64,000 bases of DNA from Serratia proteamaculans (GTDB lineage Bacteria; Pseudomonadota; Gammaproteobacteria; Enterobacterales; Enterobacteriaceae), in contig NZ_WBKI01000001.1 in NCBI RefSeq assembly GCF_008830365.1, positions 1,116,001-1,180,000 on the forward strand, given 5' to 3'. This document shows, piece by piece, positions 32,228 through 41,837 of the stretch. The notes below the pieces were generated by a model. That model did no database searches and was not told the DNA's origin. It was given only the letters and a program-made list of their open reading frames with translations. The translations under genes were made by a program, and so were the position numbers. Numbering within the stretch: the first letter of the stretch is position 1; every line of letters starts with the position of its first letter.

Positions 32228-33868
32228 ATGTTGAAAATGGTGCTGGTCACCGCCCGCGATCGGGCACGGCTGAAAGAAATCTCCGCAGTGCTAATCCGCT
32301 ACGGGTTGCAGGACGTGATCCGCCTGCTCGGCCTGGGTACCTTGCTAAGTGACGGTGAAGGCGGCAGTGAGTCGCAAGATAGCCAAACCTTGCCGCAACG
32401 CCTGCGCGCCGCGCTGGAAGCGCTGGGGCCGACCTTTGTCAAATTCGGCCAGATCCTGGCTACCCGCTCCGACCTGCTGGATCCCAGTTGGACCGACGAA
32501 CTGGATCGCCTGCACAGCCAGGCGTCTACCCTGTCCTGGAGCGAATTGGCGCCGCAGATAACCGCAGATTTAGGCGCCTCGCCACACAGCCTGTTTGCCG
32601 AGTTTGACGAAACCCCTCTGGCCGCCGCCTCGATGGCACAAATTTACCGCGCTCGCCTGCACAGCGGTGAAGCGGTGGTAATCAAAGTATTACGCCCCGG
32701 TCTGGCGAAAACCATTCACGCCGATTTGCGCCTGCTGGCCTATCTGGCGGAAACCGTGGAGCAGCAAAGTCCGGCGCTGGCTCGCTATCGCCCACGGCAG
32801 ATGGTACGAGCGCTGGCGACTGCGCTTAATCATGAACTGGACCTGACGCACGAAGGCAATAACTGTGAACGGGTAGCCCAGCAATTTGCCCAACAGCCCG
32901 ACGTAGTGATACCGAAAATCTACTGGCAATGGTCGTCAAAACGTCTGCTGGTGCAGGAGTTTCTGCCCGGTATCGCGCCGGAAAACCCACAGCAATTGGC
33001 CACCGACGGCTTTGATGGCCCGCTTCTCGCCCAGCGCGGCGCCCAGGCCTTTATGAAAATGGTGCTGGAACACCGTCTTTATCACGCCGACCCACACCCA
33101 GGTAACGTGATGGCGTTGGCAGATAATCGCGTCGGCTTTATCGATTTCGGCATGGTGGGCCAGCTTTCCGAGCGGCGGCGTAATCAGTTGCTGCTGTTGC
33201 TGCAGTCCATCGCTGAACGAGAATCCGGCGGCATCGTCAATACCCTGATCGCCTGGTCGGACAGCGATCCTTTGGATCTGCTGGATCTGGAACTGGCGGC
33301 ACAAAACTTTCTCGACAAGCAGGCCTCCGCAACCTTGACACTGGGCAAGGCGTTGACCGATCTTCTGGTGATGGCACGTGAACATCAGCTAGCGCTGCCA
33401 CCGGATCTGGTCTTGCTATTCAAGGCGTTAATCACCGCAGATGGCGTATTGCACCGACTGGATCCCAACTTCGATATCATCGCCACCCTGAAACCGATGC
33501 TGCAACGGGTCATGTTACAGCGTTACACCCCTGAAGCGGTGCGTCGGCGTATGTTGGCGCTGGGCGGTGAAGCACTGGACGCTAGTGAAGAACTTCCGCA
33601 AACTCTCCGCCTGCTCATGCGTCGCCTTAAACGCGGGCAAATCAGTGCCGATATCAACCTCAAGAACCTCGATCAGTTAAGCAAAGCGCTGGAGCGGGCT
33701 GCCGTCACGCTGGCCATTGCTATTGTCACCGCCGCCTTCACGCTCGGCCTGGCCCCCTACCTGATGCAATCTTCGTTGCGGTTGTGGGGCATTCCGCTGT
33801 TTCCGGCGCTGGGTGCGCTGGCTTGTCTGGGTGGCGTATTACTGCTGGTACTGCGGTTACGGCGCTAA
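32228..33868 (+). CDS. ABC1/UbiB-family atypical kinase-like protein (not the ubi operon copy)
   Basis: 546 residues. All hallmarks of the ABC1/ADCK/UbiB family are present: the KxGQ motif (FVKFGQILATRSDLL, near 72-78), the Ala-rich nucleotide loop AAASMAQIYRA, the invariant lysine in VVIKVLRPG, HADPHPGNVM and the metal-binding DFG (IDFGMVGQ). Two C-terminal hydrophobic helices (about 490-545) anchor it. UbiB proteins support ubiquinone synthesis and have ATPase activity. The normal ubiB lies with ubiE and ubiJ, so this is probably a second paralogue. ATG at 32228 was taken; ATG at 32237 is possible. It is 30 bases downstream of grxB. Confidence 0.87.
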   Translation: MLKMVLVTARDRARLKEISAVLIRYGLQDVIRLLGLGTLLSDGEGGSESQDSQTLPQRLRAALEALGPTFVKFGQILATRSDLLDPSWTDELDRLHSQASTLSWSELAPQITADLGASPHSLFAEFDETPLAAASMAQIYRARLHSGEAVVIKVLRPGLAKTIHADLRLLAYLAETVEQQSPALARYRPRQMVRALATALNHELDLTHEGNNCERVAQQFAQQPDVVIPKIYWQWSSKRLLVQEFLPGIAPENPQQLATDGFDGPLLAQRGAQAFMKMVLEHRLYHADPHPGNVMALADNRVGFIDFGMVGQLSERRRNQLLLLLQSIAERESGGIVNTLIAWSDSDPLDLLDLELAAQNFLDKQASATLTLGKALTDLLVMAREHQLALPPDLVLLFKALITADGVLHRLDPNFDIIATLKPMLQRVMLQRYTPEAVRRRMLALGGEALDASEELPQTLRLLMRRLKRGQISADINLKNLDQLSKALERAAVTLAIAIVTAAFTLGLAPYLMQSSLRLWGIPLFPALGALACLGGVLLLVLRLRR

Positions 33869-34014
33869 ACAGTTTCAGCGTTATCCGATAGGTCATGGCG
33901 GGTTTCACGCGCACTATCTGTGTTATCCACCGGTGAGCAGGATTTCTTTAGCCGTCGGTTACCCTTTATAATGAAAAATCAATTAGCTACACAGTTAGTA
34001 TTTATGAGGCAAAA

Positions 34015-34578
34015 ATGAAGAAGATTCTGATGGGTGTGGCAGCCCTGGCGTTTGTTGGCGCAATGGTCGGTTGTAACCAACTGACCCAGTACACACTCAG
34101 CGAGCAGGAAGTGAACGACTACCTGCAAAAACATAACGATTACCAGAAGCAGATCGGCGTGCCGGGATTGCTGGACGCCAATATCGTGCTGACGCAGTTG
34201 CAGAGCCAAATTGGCCGCAGTGAACCGGGCAAAGTCACCCTTTCCGGCGATGCGAAAGTGAATATCACCTCGATCCTCGGCCCACAGACCGCGGACCTGA
34301 AGCTGACGCTGAAGGCACAGCCGGTCTATGACCGCGAGCAAGGCGCGGTATTCCTGAAGGACATGGAATTGACCGACTATAGCGTGCAACCGGAGAAGAT
34401 GCAGACGGTGATGAAAGCGCTGACGCCTTACCTGAATCAGTCGCTGAAATCCTACTTCGACCAAAAACCGGCCTACGTGCTGAACCCGGATAACAGTAAA
34501 ACCGAAGCGATGGCGAAGAAACTGGCTAAAGGTCTGGAAGTGAAACCGGGTGAGTTGGTGATCCCGTTTACCGACTAA
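34015..34578 (+). CDS. yceB: Lipoprotein YceB (DUF1439)
   Basis: 187 residues. Lipoprotein signal with Cys20 (AMVGCNQLTQYTLSEQEVN). E. coli YceB is a DUF1439 lipoprotein, next to grxB and mdtH as here. The mature domain has blocks PGLLDANIVLTQLQSQIGR and LKDMELTDYSVQPEKMQ. Role unknown; a lipid-binding tubular fold has been suggested for relatives. ATG with GAGG site; followed by a terminator. Confidence 0.93.
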   Translation: MKKILMGVAALAFVGAMVGCNQLTQYTLSEQEVNDYLQKHNDYQKQIGVPGLLDANIVLTQLQSQIGRSEPGKVTLSGDAKVNITSILGPQTADLKLTLKAQPVYDREQGAVFLKDMELTDYSVQPEKMQTVMKALTPYLNQSLKSYFDQKPAYVLNPDNSKTEAMAKKLAKGLEVKPGELVIPFTD

Positions 34579-34599
34579 GAGCCGCAGTTTAAAACAAAA

Positions 34600-34627
34600 A
34601 GCCCGCTGATAAGGCGGGCTGAGTCTT
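34600..34627 (+). terminator. Terminator of yceB
   Basis: Stem AGCCCGC/GCGGGCT followed by GAGTCTTTTT; convergent yebF lies beyond. Confidence 0.75.
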
Positions 34628-34673
34628 TTTCAATTGGGCAAACTATTCGCAGCGCCGCCTGAAAATCATGTGA

Positions 34674-35033
34674 TTACTGTGGTTCGCTGTAGGTAATCTT
34701 ACCGGCGTTACAGTCCAGGATCACGTTATAGATTTTATCCTGTTTGGTTCCGCGGACCGTCAAAGGAACTTGCCAAACGGCGTCCTTACCGGTAATGGCT
34801 TCCGGGCTAATCCAGGCTATCGGGGTGGCCGTGCCAAGCAGCTTTTTATCTGATTCCCAACGCGTGATACGGTTTTGCAGAAAATCGCGTTTCACCTGAG
34901 CGGCAACATCAGCCGGTTGCAACCCCTGGCATTGCGCCACTTTGGCGCTGCGTTGCTCCTGCGCCTGTACCGTGGTGGTTAAACCCGCCATAGCCAACAG
35001 CGCTACGGCCAAACTCAGTCCCGTTGTTTTCAT
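34674..35033 (-). CDS. yebF: YebF family exported protein
   Basis: 119 residues. Signal peptide (LSLAVALLAMAGLTTTVQA) then a small domain aligned with E. coli YebF: CQGLQPADVAAQVKRDFLQNRITRW, IAWISPEAITGKDAVWQVPLTVRG and LDCNAGKITY. The two cysteines likely form the YebF disulfide. In E. coli YebF reaches the medium via porins. Strong GGAGGGAAT site. It lies downstream of yqfB and yebG on the minus strand. Confidence 0.9.
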   Translation of the reverse strand: MKTTGLSLAVALLAMAGLTTTVQAQEQRSAKVAQCQGLQPADVAAQVKRDFLQNRITRWESDKKLLGTATPIAWISPEAITGKDAVWQVPLTVRGTKQDKIYNVILDCNAGKITYSEPQ

Positions 35034-35103
35034 ATTCCCTCCAGTTGTGATTAACGCTATCCGCAGGCATTGGCCCTTGGCTCACAACTGGCCTGGCAAC
35101 AGA

Positions 35104-35412
35104 TCAGCGTTTGGCGAAGGTGATGACAAACAGCTCATCCAGCCCCGGATAGATTTCCTTGATCACCTGCTTCAGTTCGCTGAGCGACATGTTCTCCTGC
35201 CGGGCATGCAGCTCGGTTAACGCCTCCAGGCGCACCGGTGTGACTGACAGCACTTCAATCTGGCAGAAAAATACGTCGTCTTCATTGCGGCTAACGCGTA
35301 AAACCTCACCGGGTTGAAAGTGGGATTCACTGGTATCCCGAATGGTAATGGTTTTGCGCCCGGCCAAAATATCTTGCTCAAAGCGGCTGAAGAAAGTTAT
35401 TTCACGGCTCAT
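35104..35412 (-). CDS. yqfB: N4-acetylcytidine amidohydrolase (ASCH domain, YqfB family)
   Basis: 102 residues from the ATG with AAGGATCTAGA before it. ASCH/PUA-like fold close to E. coli Yqf[38 protein letters not shown]. The lysine and threonine in GRKTITIRD are the residues implicated in catalysis in E. coli, which hydrolyses N4-acetylcytidine. Located between yebG and yebF, unlike E. coli where it is elsewhere. The 39-base gap to yebG suggests co-transcription under LexA. Confidence 0.9.
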   Translation of the reverse strand: MSREITFFSRFEQDILAGRKTITIRDTSESHFQPGEVLRVSRNEDDVFFCQIEVLSVTPVRLEALTELHARQENMSLSELKQVIKEIYPGLDELFVITFAKR

Positions 35413-35451
35413 TCTAGATCCTTTTTCATCACATTGCCGCAACATAAGTCA

Positions 35452-35775
35452 TTATGCTGCCTGCTTTTCTGACGCAGATCCCTCTTTAGTGGTAGCGACA
35501 GGTTTTTCCGTTTTCACTTTGGCGGGTTTCTTCGGTGCTTCCGCTGGCGCAGCGCCGCGCAGAATTTGCCCCAGCACGTCTTTATTCTCCGCCAGGAAGA
35601 AGCTCAGCCCTTCACGCTGCTCATCATCCAGGGTCAGAGGTGACTGCTGCAGCCATTCACCGAGGCTATCCGCCAGATCCAGCATTTTGTCGTAAGCGTC
35701 GGCTTCTTTCTTGGTTGCGAAAGTCATCTTTTCCTCACCGTTTCTCACCACCACATATTTAACTTCAACTGCCAT
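35452..35775 (-). CDS. yebG: DNA damage-inducible protein YebG
   Basis: 107 residues from the ATG at 35775 (MAVEVKYVVVRNGEEKMTF). The first 70 residues match E. coli YebG, including KKEADAYDKMLDLADSLGEWL; the C-terminal tail (about 75-107) is Ala/Lys/Pro-rich and probably disordered. Function in the SOS response is not known. A perfect LexA box lies 27 bases upstream. Possibly heads a yebG-yqfB-yebF run. Confidence 0.94.
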   Translation of the reverse strand: MAVEVKYVVVRNGEEKMTFATKKEADAYDKMLDLADSLGEWLQQSPLTLDDEQREGLSFFLAENKDVLGQILRGAAPAEAPKKPAKVKTEKPVATTKEGSASEKQAA

Positions 35776-35801
35776 GTGTGCATTCCTCAAAGGTTAGAAT
35801 A

Positions 35802-35817
35802 CTGTATTTTTATACAG
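35802..35817 (-). promoter_or_regulatory. LexA (SOS) box upstream of yebG
   Basis: CTGTATTTTTATACAG is a textbook CTGT-N8-ACAG SOS box, embedded in the longer palindrome-like TACTGTATTTTTATACAGTAT. It overlaps the expected promoter of yebG. Confidence 0.92.
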
Positions 35818-35863
35818 TATAAGGTGATGTTACGCAGGGATGCAAGCGCACCCCTGACGCGAC

Positions 35864-37246
35864 TTATTTCAACAACCGCACCTTACAGTTCTTACCCTTG
35901 ATTTTGCCCTGCTGAAGCTGTTGCAGTGCCTTGCGCGCGCTTTCCTTGCGGATCGCTACATAGGCATGTACCGGGAACATGTCGATCTTGCCGACTTCAG
36001 CCGCCGTCAGCCCAGCATCGCCGGTCAATGCGCCAAGAATGTCGCCTGGACGGATTTTGGCCTTACGCCCACCGTCGATGCACAGGGTGACCATTTCGGC
36101 TTCCAGGGTGGTATTACCTGCACCGCTCAGCTCAGATACCGGTGCCCACTTAACCTTAATCTGCAAATATTCTTCAATCGCATGCGCACGCGTCATTTCT
36201 TGCGGCGTACACAGACTGATAGCCTTGCCACTCAAACCAGCACGGCCGGTACGACCGATACGGTGCACGTGGATTTCCGGATCAAATGCCAGCTCATAGT
36301 TGACGACCAGCTCCAGCTCTTTGATATCCAGACCGCGCGCAGCGACGTCGGTCGCCACCAACACCCGGCAACTGCGGTTGGCAAAGCGCACCAGCACCTG
36401 GTCACGATCGCGCTGTTCCAGATCGCCATGCAGCGCCAGCACGTTAATGCCGCGAGCTTCCAGCGCTTCATACACGCTCTGACAGTCACGCTTGGTGTTA
36501 CAGAACACCACGCAGGAAGAAGGCTGGTAATGACGGATTGCCGACACCAGCACCGCAGGACGCTGATCGCGGGTGGTTTCATAGAAGCGTTGTTCGATGG
36601 TGGTTTGTTCTTCACCGTCGTCCACTTCCACATTTAACGGGCTACGCTGCACACGGGCGCTGATGCGTTCAATACCGCTCGGATAGGTTGCCGAGAACAA
36701 CAGCGTTTGACGCTGTGGCGGTGTATAGCTGATCACGTCATCGATGTCATCGGCGAACCCCATGTCCAACATGCGGTCGGCTTCGTCCAACACCAGCACT
36801 TTCAGTTCATCCAGTACCAGCGTTTTCTTGCGCAGGTGTTCCTGAATGCGCCCCGGGGTCCCCACCACGATATGGGGGGCATGCACCAACGAATCGAGCT
36901 GTGGCCCCATAGGCTGGCCGCCGCACAGGGTCAAAATCTTGATGTTCTGGGTGAAGCGTGCCAGACGGCGCAGTTCTTTGCTCACCTGATCAGCCAGCTC
37001 ACGCGTCGGACACAGGATCAACGCTTGCGCGGCCACCTGGGCGACGTTAATTTTGTCCAGCAAACCGATACCGAACGCCGCCGTTTTACCGCTGCCGGTT
37101 TTTGCTTTGGCACGTACGTCCTGCCCATTCAGGATGGCGGGCAGTGCGGCGGCCTGCACCGGTGTCATTTCGGCATACCCCAGTTCGTTGAGGTTGGCCA
37201 ACTGTTCGGCTGGCAGCGGCAGGGAAGAAAAAGATACTGTGCTCAC
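35864..37246 (-). CDS. dbpA: ATP-dependent RNA helicase DbpA
   Basis: 460 residues from a GTG at 37246 with AAGAG eight bases upstream; E. coli DbpA has 457. DEAD-box helicase acting on 23S rRNA helix 92 during 50S assembly. Q motif MTPVQAAALPAIL, Walker A AKTGSGKTAA, DEADRM, SAT (LFSATYP), and VHRIGRTGRAG are all present. The C-terminal DbpA-type RNA-binding domain (about 385-460) ends GKIKGKNCKVRLLK. Divergent from purT. Confidence 0.95.
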   Translation of the reverse strand: MSTVSFSSLPLPAEQLANLNELGYAEMTPVQAAALPAILNGQDVRAKAKTGSGKTAAFGIGLLDKINVAQVAAQALILCPTRELADQVSKELRRLARFTQNIKILTLCGGQPMGPQLDSLVHAPHIVVGTPGRIQEHLRKKTLVLDELKVLVLDEADRMLDMGFADDIDDVISYTPPQRQTLLFSATYPSGIERISARVQRSPLNVEVDDGEEQTTIEQRFYETTRDQRPAVLVSAIRHYQPSSCVVFCNTKRDCQSVYEALEARGINVLALHGDLEQRDRDQVLVRFANRSCRVLVATDVAARGLDIKELELVVNYELAFDPEIHVHRIGRTGRAGLSGKAISLCTPQEMTRAHAIEEYLQIKVKWAPVSELSGAGNTTLEAEMVTLCIDGGRKAKIRPGDILGALTGDAGLTAAEVGKIDMFPVHAYVAIRKESARKALQQLQQGKIKGKNCKVRLLK

Positions 37247-37414
37247 GGCGATAACTCTTATATGGCAAATGGAATGGCGGCGCGCCCACGGCAGCACCGA
37301 ATCAGCCGCAGATGATAACAGAGATAGGCTGGATTACGGATTTCACGCATAAAAAAAGCCGCGCCCCGCGCCTTTTCCTCCTCTCACCGACAGCACAATA
37401 GCCTCCGGCTGCAC

Positions 37415-37430
37415 ACGCAAACGTTTTCGT
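37415..37430 (+). promoter_or_regulatory. PurR box upstream of purT
   Basis: ACGCAAACGTTTTCGT matches the PurR consensus ACGCAAACGTTTGCGT at all but one position, 59 bases before the purT start. It predicts repression of purT when hypoxanthine or guanine is abundant. Confidence 0.92.
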
Positions 37431-37488
37431 ATATACTGCGAGGCCATTATCAGACCGCGTTACACGCCACAGATCCAGGTACCAGACT

Positions 37489-38667
37489 ATGTTAACTATT
37501 GGAACCGCCCTGCGCCCGTCCGCCACCCGCGTTATGTTGCTCGGCTCCGGCGAGCTGGGTAAAGAAGTTGCTATCGAATGCCAGCGTTTGGGCCTCGAAG
37601 TCATCGCCGTTGATCGCTATGCCGACGCCCCCGCCATGCACGTGGCACATCGCAGTCACGTGATTAACATGCTGGACGGCAACGCGCTGAAAGCCGTGAT
37701 TGAGCAGGAACGTCCTGATTACATCGTGCCGGAGATCGAGGCTATCGCCACCAGTATGCTGGTCGAGTTGGAACAACAAGGACACCACGTAGTACCCTGT
37801 GCCGAAGCAACCCGTCTGACCATGAACCGCGAAGGCATCCGTCGTCTGGCCGCAGAAACCCTCGGCTTGCCGACCTCCAGTTACCGCTTTGCCGACGGCG
37901 AACCTGCATTTCGGCAGGCAGTCGATGAAATCGGCTACCCGTGCATTATCAAGCCGGTGATGAGCTCCTCCGGCAAAGGCCAGAGCCTGATCCGCAACCC
38001 GGAACAGCTGCAAACCGCCTGGGATTATGCCCAACAGGGGGGGCGCGCCGGCGGTGGCCGGGTAATTGTCGAAGGCCTGGTGAGGTTCGATTTTGAAATC
38101 ACCCTGCTGACCATCAGCGCAGTCGATGGCGTGCATTTCTGCGCACCGATCGGCCATCGTCAGGAGGATGGCGATTACCGTGAGTCATGGCAGCCACAGC
38201 AGATGAGCGAACTGGCGCTGAGCCGCGCGCAGGCGATTGCAGAAAATGTGGTGAAGGCGCTGGGGGGTTTTGGCCTGTTTGGCGTTGAGCTGTTTGTCTG
38301 TGGCGATGAGGTGATCTTCAGCGAAGTTTCACCGCGTCCACATGATACCGGCATGGTAACTCTGATTTCACAAGACCTGTCAGAATTCGCGCTGCATGTT
38401 CGCGCTTTTCTCGGTCTGCCGATTGGTGCCATTCGCCAGTTCGGCCCTTCAGCCTCTGCGGTGATCCTGCCACAGCTAACCAGCAGTGATCTGCGTTTCA
38501 GCGGTCTGGATCGCGCGCTGGTCGGCCACAATCAACTGCGTCTGTTCGGCAAGCCGGAAATTAACGGTCAACGTCGGATGGGTGTCGCGCTGGCTACGGC
38601 AGAAAATATAGAGCTGGCGGTGGAGTCGGCCAAATTGGCCGCGGCGGCGGTGGTGATTGAAGGTTAA
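37489..38667 (+). CDS. purT: Formate-dependent phosphoribosylglycinamide formyltransferase PurT
   Basis: 392 residues, as in E. coli. ATP-grasp enzyme using formate and ATP to formylate GAR in purine synthesis, bypassing folate. N-terminal [21 protein letters not shown], the central ATP-grasp loop [15 protein letters not shown], and the metal region [18 protein letters not shown] are visible. ATG start; the PurR box lies upstream. A GGGGCCGGC-TT-GCCGGCCCC hairpin (38674-38693) separates it from convergent yoaH. Confidence 0.96.
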   Translation: MLTIGTALRPSATRVMLLGSGELGKEVAIECQRLGLEVIAVDRYADAPAMHVAHRSHVINMLDGNALKAVIEQERPDYIVPEIEAIATSMLVELEQQGHHVVPCAEATRLTMNREGIRRLAAETLGLPTSSYRFADGEPAFRQAVDEIGYPCIIKPVMSSSGKGQSLIRNPEQLQTAWDYAQQGGRAGGGRVIVEGLVRFDFEITLLTISAVDGVHFCAPIGHRQEDGDYRESWQPQQMSELALSRAQAIAENVVKALGGFGLFGVELFVCGDEVIFSEVSPRPHDTGMVTLISQDLSEFALHVRAFLGLPIGAIRQFGPSASAVILPQLTSSDLRFSGLDRALVGHNQLRLFGKPEINGQRRMGVALATAENIELAVESAKLAAAAVVIEG

Positions 38668-38700
38668 CGCTTTGGGGCCGGCTTGCCGGCCCCTGCAACA

Positions 38701-38949
38701 TCAATAGTTTTCGTCTTCTTCCGAGTCATCGTCAGCCTGGTCGTCCGGCCGTTCCTGATACTCTTCTTCGTCGTCGTCTTCGTCATCAAACATGACGCTA
38801 ACCTGGTCACCCTGATGTTTTTCGCGGATTTCCTGCGCGACGCGCGCGATGGCTTCACCACTGCTCATGCCTTGTTCCATCAACAGATGGATACGGTCCG
38901 CAGCTTCCTGCTGCTCTAGATGGCTCAGTGACGGCATACCTGCAAGCAT
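38701..38949 (-). CDS. yoaH: UPF0181 family protein YoaH
   Basis: 82 residues; E. coli YoaH has 59. The N-terminal 50 residues ([43 protein letters not shown]) match YoaH. The C-terminal 30 residues are an almost purely acidic tail ([20 protein letters not shown]), longer than in E. coli. Function unknown. Convergent with purT, downstream of the WaaH-like gene. Confidence 0.9.
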   Translation of the reverse strand: MLAGMPSLSHLEQQEAADRIHLLMEQGMSSGEAIARVAQEIREKHQGDQVSVMFDDEDDDEEEYQERPDDQADDDSEEDENY

Positions 38950-39012
38950 GTGTTTCTCTCCGGCAAAATGGAGGCTGAGTATACGCCTTTAACCGGCAGA
39001 ACCCTACGTCTG

Positions 39013-40020
39013 TTATTCAGTAGCCTGCAGTGAACGTGAGTCGCCGTGTCGCCACTGCTTCAGACGGTGCAGCCAGAGAATGACGTGCCAATCCTGTTTG
39101 AGCCCGCGTGCGTTGTCAACCATCGCCCGATCGATGCCATTTTGATAGAACTCATCGGTGATCTGGCACTGCGCCGCCAGTTCAGGTTCACGGCGAATGC
39201 TGTGGCAAATGCCCAATGCCTCGCGGGTGATCTGCCAGTGGAACGCCGGGCGAATGTCGATTTTGTCGGCATAGCGCTGGTTAAGCGCCACCAGCATGGC
39301 CACGATTTTCATGTAATGACGCTGATACTCTACGTTTGCCTTACCCGTGCGGCGGCGATTACTGATCGATTGATCGTGCACCCGCTGGCGATACAGCGCT
39401 TTGCTAAGGTATTTCACCCGCTGCGCATTAAACATCACTTCGGTCGTCCAGGGAATATCCTGATGATGCAAACCCGGTTCGAAATACAACCGGTGCAGCT
39501 TAATAAAATCAAGGCGATACACCGCCAGCCAGACCACATGAATAAACTTTCTTGATTTTAGTGCGCGTTCCAGCCATTGGGCGCCGCTAATAACACCGGT
39601 GTCGCCCAATCTTTTTAGCGGAATAATCGGCTGCAGTTCATCTGCGTCGGTGAAATAACGCTCACCGTTACACTGCATAACATCCAATTGATTTTGCTCG
39701 GCCAATTCTACCAGCGTTGAATACATTTCAGGCGCCAATAAATCATCAGCATCGGGGAACGCCACATATTTACCCCTGGCGATCGCTAACCCGGCATTAC
39801 GCGCATTAGACACGCCGGCATTAAGCTGATCGATGACGGTAATATGTGGATGTTGCTTTGCATAGCGATGAGCGATATCTCCAGAGCCGTCGGTAGAACC
39901 ATCATTAACAATGATTACCTCCAGCCGCTGCTCATCTTGTGCCAGCAGCGATGCCAGAAACGGTTCAAACAATTTACCCACGTTGTGCAACGGGACAATG
40001 ACACTCAGCATTAGGGGCAT
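39013..40020 (-). CDS. Family 2 glycosyltransferase resembling WaaH (YibD)
   Basis: 335 residues. GT-A fold of family GT2: LSVIVPLHNVGKLFEPFLASL, IIVNDGSTDGSG, and the DXD-type FPDADDL near residue 88. The C-terminal half closely resembles E. coli WaaH, with GLHHQDIPWTTEVMFNAQRVKYL and EYQRHYMKIVAML. WaaH adds a glucuronic acid to the inner LPS core under phosphate starvation. The substrate here is inferred from similarity only. In E. coli the gene lies near the waa cluster; here it sits between yoaH and pabB. No Pho box was found upstream. ATG with GAAGAG site. Confidence 0.83.
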   Translation of the reverse strand: MPLMLSVIVPLHNVGKLFEPFLASLLAQDEQRLEVIIVNDGSTDGSGDIAHRYAKQHPHITVIDQLNAGVSNARNAGLAIARGKYVAFPDADDLLAPEMYSTLVELAEQNQLDVMQCNGERYFTDADELQPIIPLKRLGDTGVISGAQWLERALKSRKFIHVVWLAVYRLDFIKLHRLYFEPGLHHQDIPWTTEVMFNAQRVKYLSKALYRQRVHDQSISNRRRTGKANVEYQRHYMKIVAMLVALNQRYADKIDIRPAFHWQITREALGICHSIRREPELAAQCQITDEFYQNGIDRAMVDNARGLKQDWHVILWLHRLKQWRHGDSRSLQATE

Positions 40021-40463
40021 AGGCAGCTCTTCGCAAAGGTAACGAATGAATATTTCTATTTTTAGAAAATATCAGGGTGCAATTAAATTAATTAAAGCAC
40101 AGGCCAACCGACAAAGTCGCAGGCACAAATGCGTCTTGTTACCATTTATATTTTAATCTCTTTACTTTCACAGATGGCTGATAACAAGCAAAAACAATAA
40201 CCGAAAGAAACTAATAATGAAGTTTGGTGTTTGAAATTCAAATCATCGAATCCGATGAAATATCTTAGATACTCACTGATGTAGTTTTTAACATATTGGA
40301 TTATAGCCAAAGTCGCAAAAAATGCTTCATTTGCAAAATTGTTTACTCGCGGTTTATATGAAGTGTGCCGTGTAGCGTGCAGCCAGAGCATGCGCCAACC
40401 GGCTGAATATGGCAGAATAGCCTGCAGAAACAGCCGCCCCGTCAGTCAGGTTTATTGAGGCCC
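40021..40463. other. AT-rich gap between the glycosyltransferase and pabB
   Basis: About 440 bases, clearly more AT-rich than its surroundings up to about 40380. It contains an imperfect hairpin ATATTTCT/AGAAAATAT near 40050-40072. An 81-codon minus-strand frame (40146-40391) has no ribosome site or family likeness and was not called. It carries divergent promoters and possibly the scar of an insertion. Confidence 0.4.
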
Positions 40464-41837
40464 ATGAGCGCAACCGCACCGAATATTAAGTCTTTACCCT
40501 ACACCCGCACCGCCCTGCTGGAGCTATTTGCCCCACTGGCCTCACAGCCTTGGGCGATGTTGCTACATTCTGGTTTTGCCGAACACTCACATAACCGGTT
40601 TGATATTCTGGTCGCGGCGCCCTGTGCCACTCTGACCACGCGCGGCCCTCTCACCGAGATCCGCCGCGGTGAAGCCTGCTGGCAGTCGCCGGAAGATCCT
40701 TTCAGCCTGTTACAACAGCAGTTGGAACAACAGAACCTGCAGCCGGATGCGGATACCGACCTACCGTTCCAGGGCGGGGCCCTCGGGTTGTTCGGTTACG
40801 ATTTAGGCCGCCGGGTAGAGAAAATGCCGCAGCGGGCACTGGCGGATATCGCGTTACCGGACATGGCGGTCGGCATTTATGACTGGGCATTGATAGCAGA
40901 TCACCACCAACAAAGGCTAACCTTGCTCAGCCATGCTGATGTAGAGCAGCGCTGGCAGTGGCTTCACAGCCAACAACCCGCGCCCCGGTCGGCATTTGCC
41001 CTGACCAGCCCCTGGCAGGCCAATATGACGCGACGGCAATATGGTGAAAAGTTCCAGCGCATTCAGCATTACCTGTGCAGTGGCGACTGTTATCAAATCA
41101 ATCTGGCGCAACGTTTTGCTGCCGATTATCAGGGCGATGAATGGCAAGCCTTTCAGCAATTGAGCGCCAGCAATCGCGCGCCCTTCTCTGCCTTCCTGCG
41201 TCTGCCGGATAACGCCGTGCTGAGCGTTTCACCCGAACGTTTCCTGTGGCTGGAGAATCAACGGATCCAAACCCGCCCCATCAAAGGCACCCTGCCGCGG
41301 CTGGCCGATGCTGAACAGGATGCACAGCAGGCGCAACGGTTGGCGAATTCCGCCAAAGACCGTGCGGAGAATCTGATGATTGTCGATTTGCTACGCAATG
41401 ATATCGGCCGCGTCGCCGAACCGGGCAGCGTGCGGGTTCCCGAACTGTTCGTGGTCGAACCTTTCCCGGCGGTGCATCATCTGGTCAGCACCATTACCGC
41501 CACCCTGCCGCAACACACTCCGGCGACCGAGCTGCTGCGCGCCTGTTTCCCTGGGGGGTCCATCACCGGTGCGCCCAAGGTGCGAGCGATGGAGATTATT
41601 GAAGAACTGGAACCCCAGCGACGGAATGCCTACTGCGGCAGCATCGGGTATATCAGCGCCTGCGGCACCATGGACACCAATATCACGATCCGCACCCTGA
41701 TCACCGAAAACGGCCGTATATATTGTTCTGCCGGGGGCGGCATCGTCGCCGACAGCCAGGAACAGGCGGAATACCAGGAAACCTTTGATAAAGTCGGCCG
41801 CATCCTGCCGCAACTGGGGGAGTTTATCGCTTCGTGA
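40464..41837 (+). CDS. pabB: Aminodeoxychorismate synthase component I
   Basis: 457 residues from the ATG at 40464, preceded by GAGG; a TTG three codons earlier is less likely. With PabA it makes 4-amino-4-deoxychorismate for folate. The chorismate-binding domain shows PIKGT with the nucleophilic lysine (about 272), then [42 protein letters not shown] and the C-terminal [20 protein letters not shown]. The stop overlaps the nudL start (GTGA). Confidence 0.96.
   Translation: MSATAPNIKSLPYTRTALLELFAPLASQPWAMLLHSGFAEHSHNRFDILVAAPCATLTTRGPLTEIRRGEACWQSPEDPFSLLQQQLEQQNLQPDADTDLPFQGGALGLFGYDLGRRVEKMPQRALADIALPDMAVGIYDWALIADHHQQRLTLLSHADVEQRWQWLHSQQPAPRSAFALTSPWQANMTRRQYGEKFQRIQHYLCSGDCYQINLAQRFAADYQGDEWQAFQQLSASNRAPFSAFLRLPDNAVLSVSPERFLWLENQRIQTRPIKGTLPRLADAEQDAQQAQRLANSAKDRAENLMIVDLLRNDIGRVAEPGSVRVPELFVVEPFPAVHHLVSTITATLPQHTPATELLRACFPGGSITGAPKVRAMEIIEELEPQRRNAYCGSIGYISACGTMDTNITIRTLITENGRIYCSAGGGIVADSQEQAEYQETFDKVGRILPQLGEFIAS

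Noticed and set aside
38674-38693. GGGGCCGGC/GCCGGCCCC hairpin between purT and yoaH as an intrinsic terminator
   Set aside because: Very stable stem but no T run on either strand; mentioned within the purT entry only.
40146-40391. 81-codon frame in the AT-rich gap before pabB
   Set aside because: No ribosome site, odd composition and no conserved block; probably chance.
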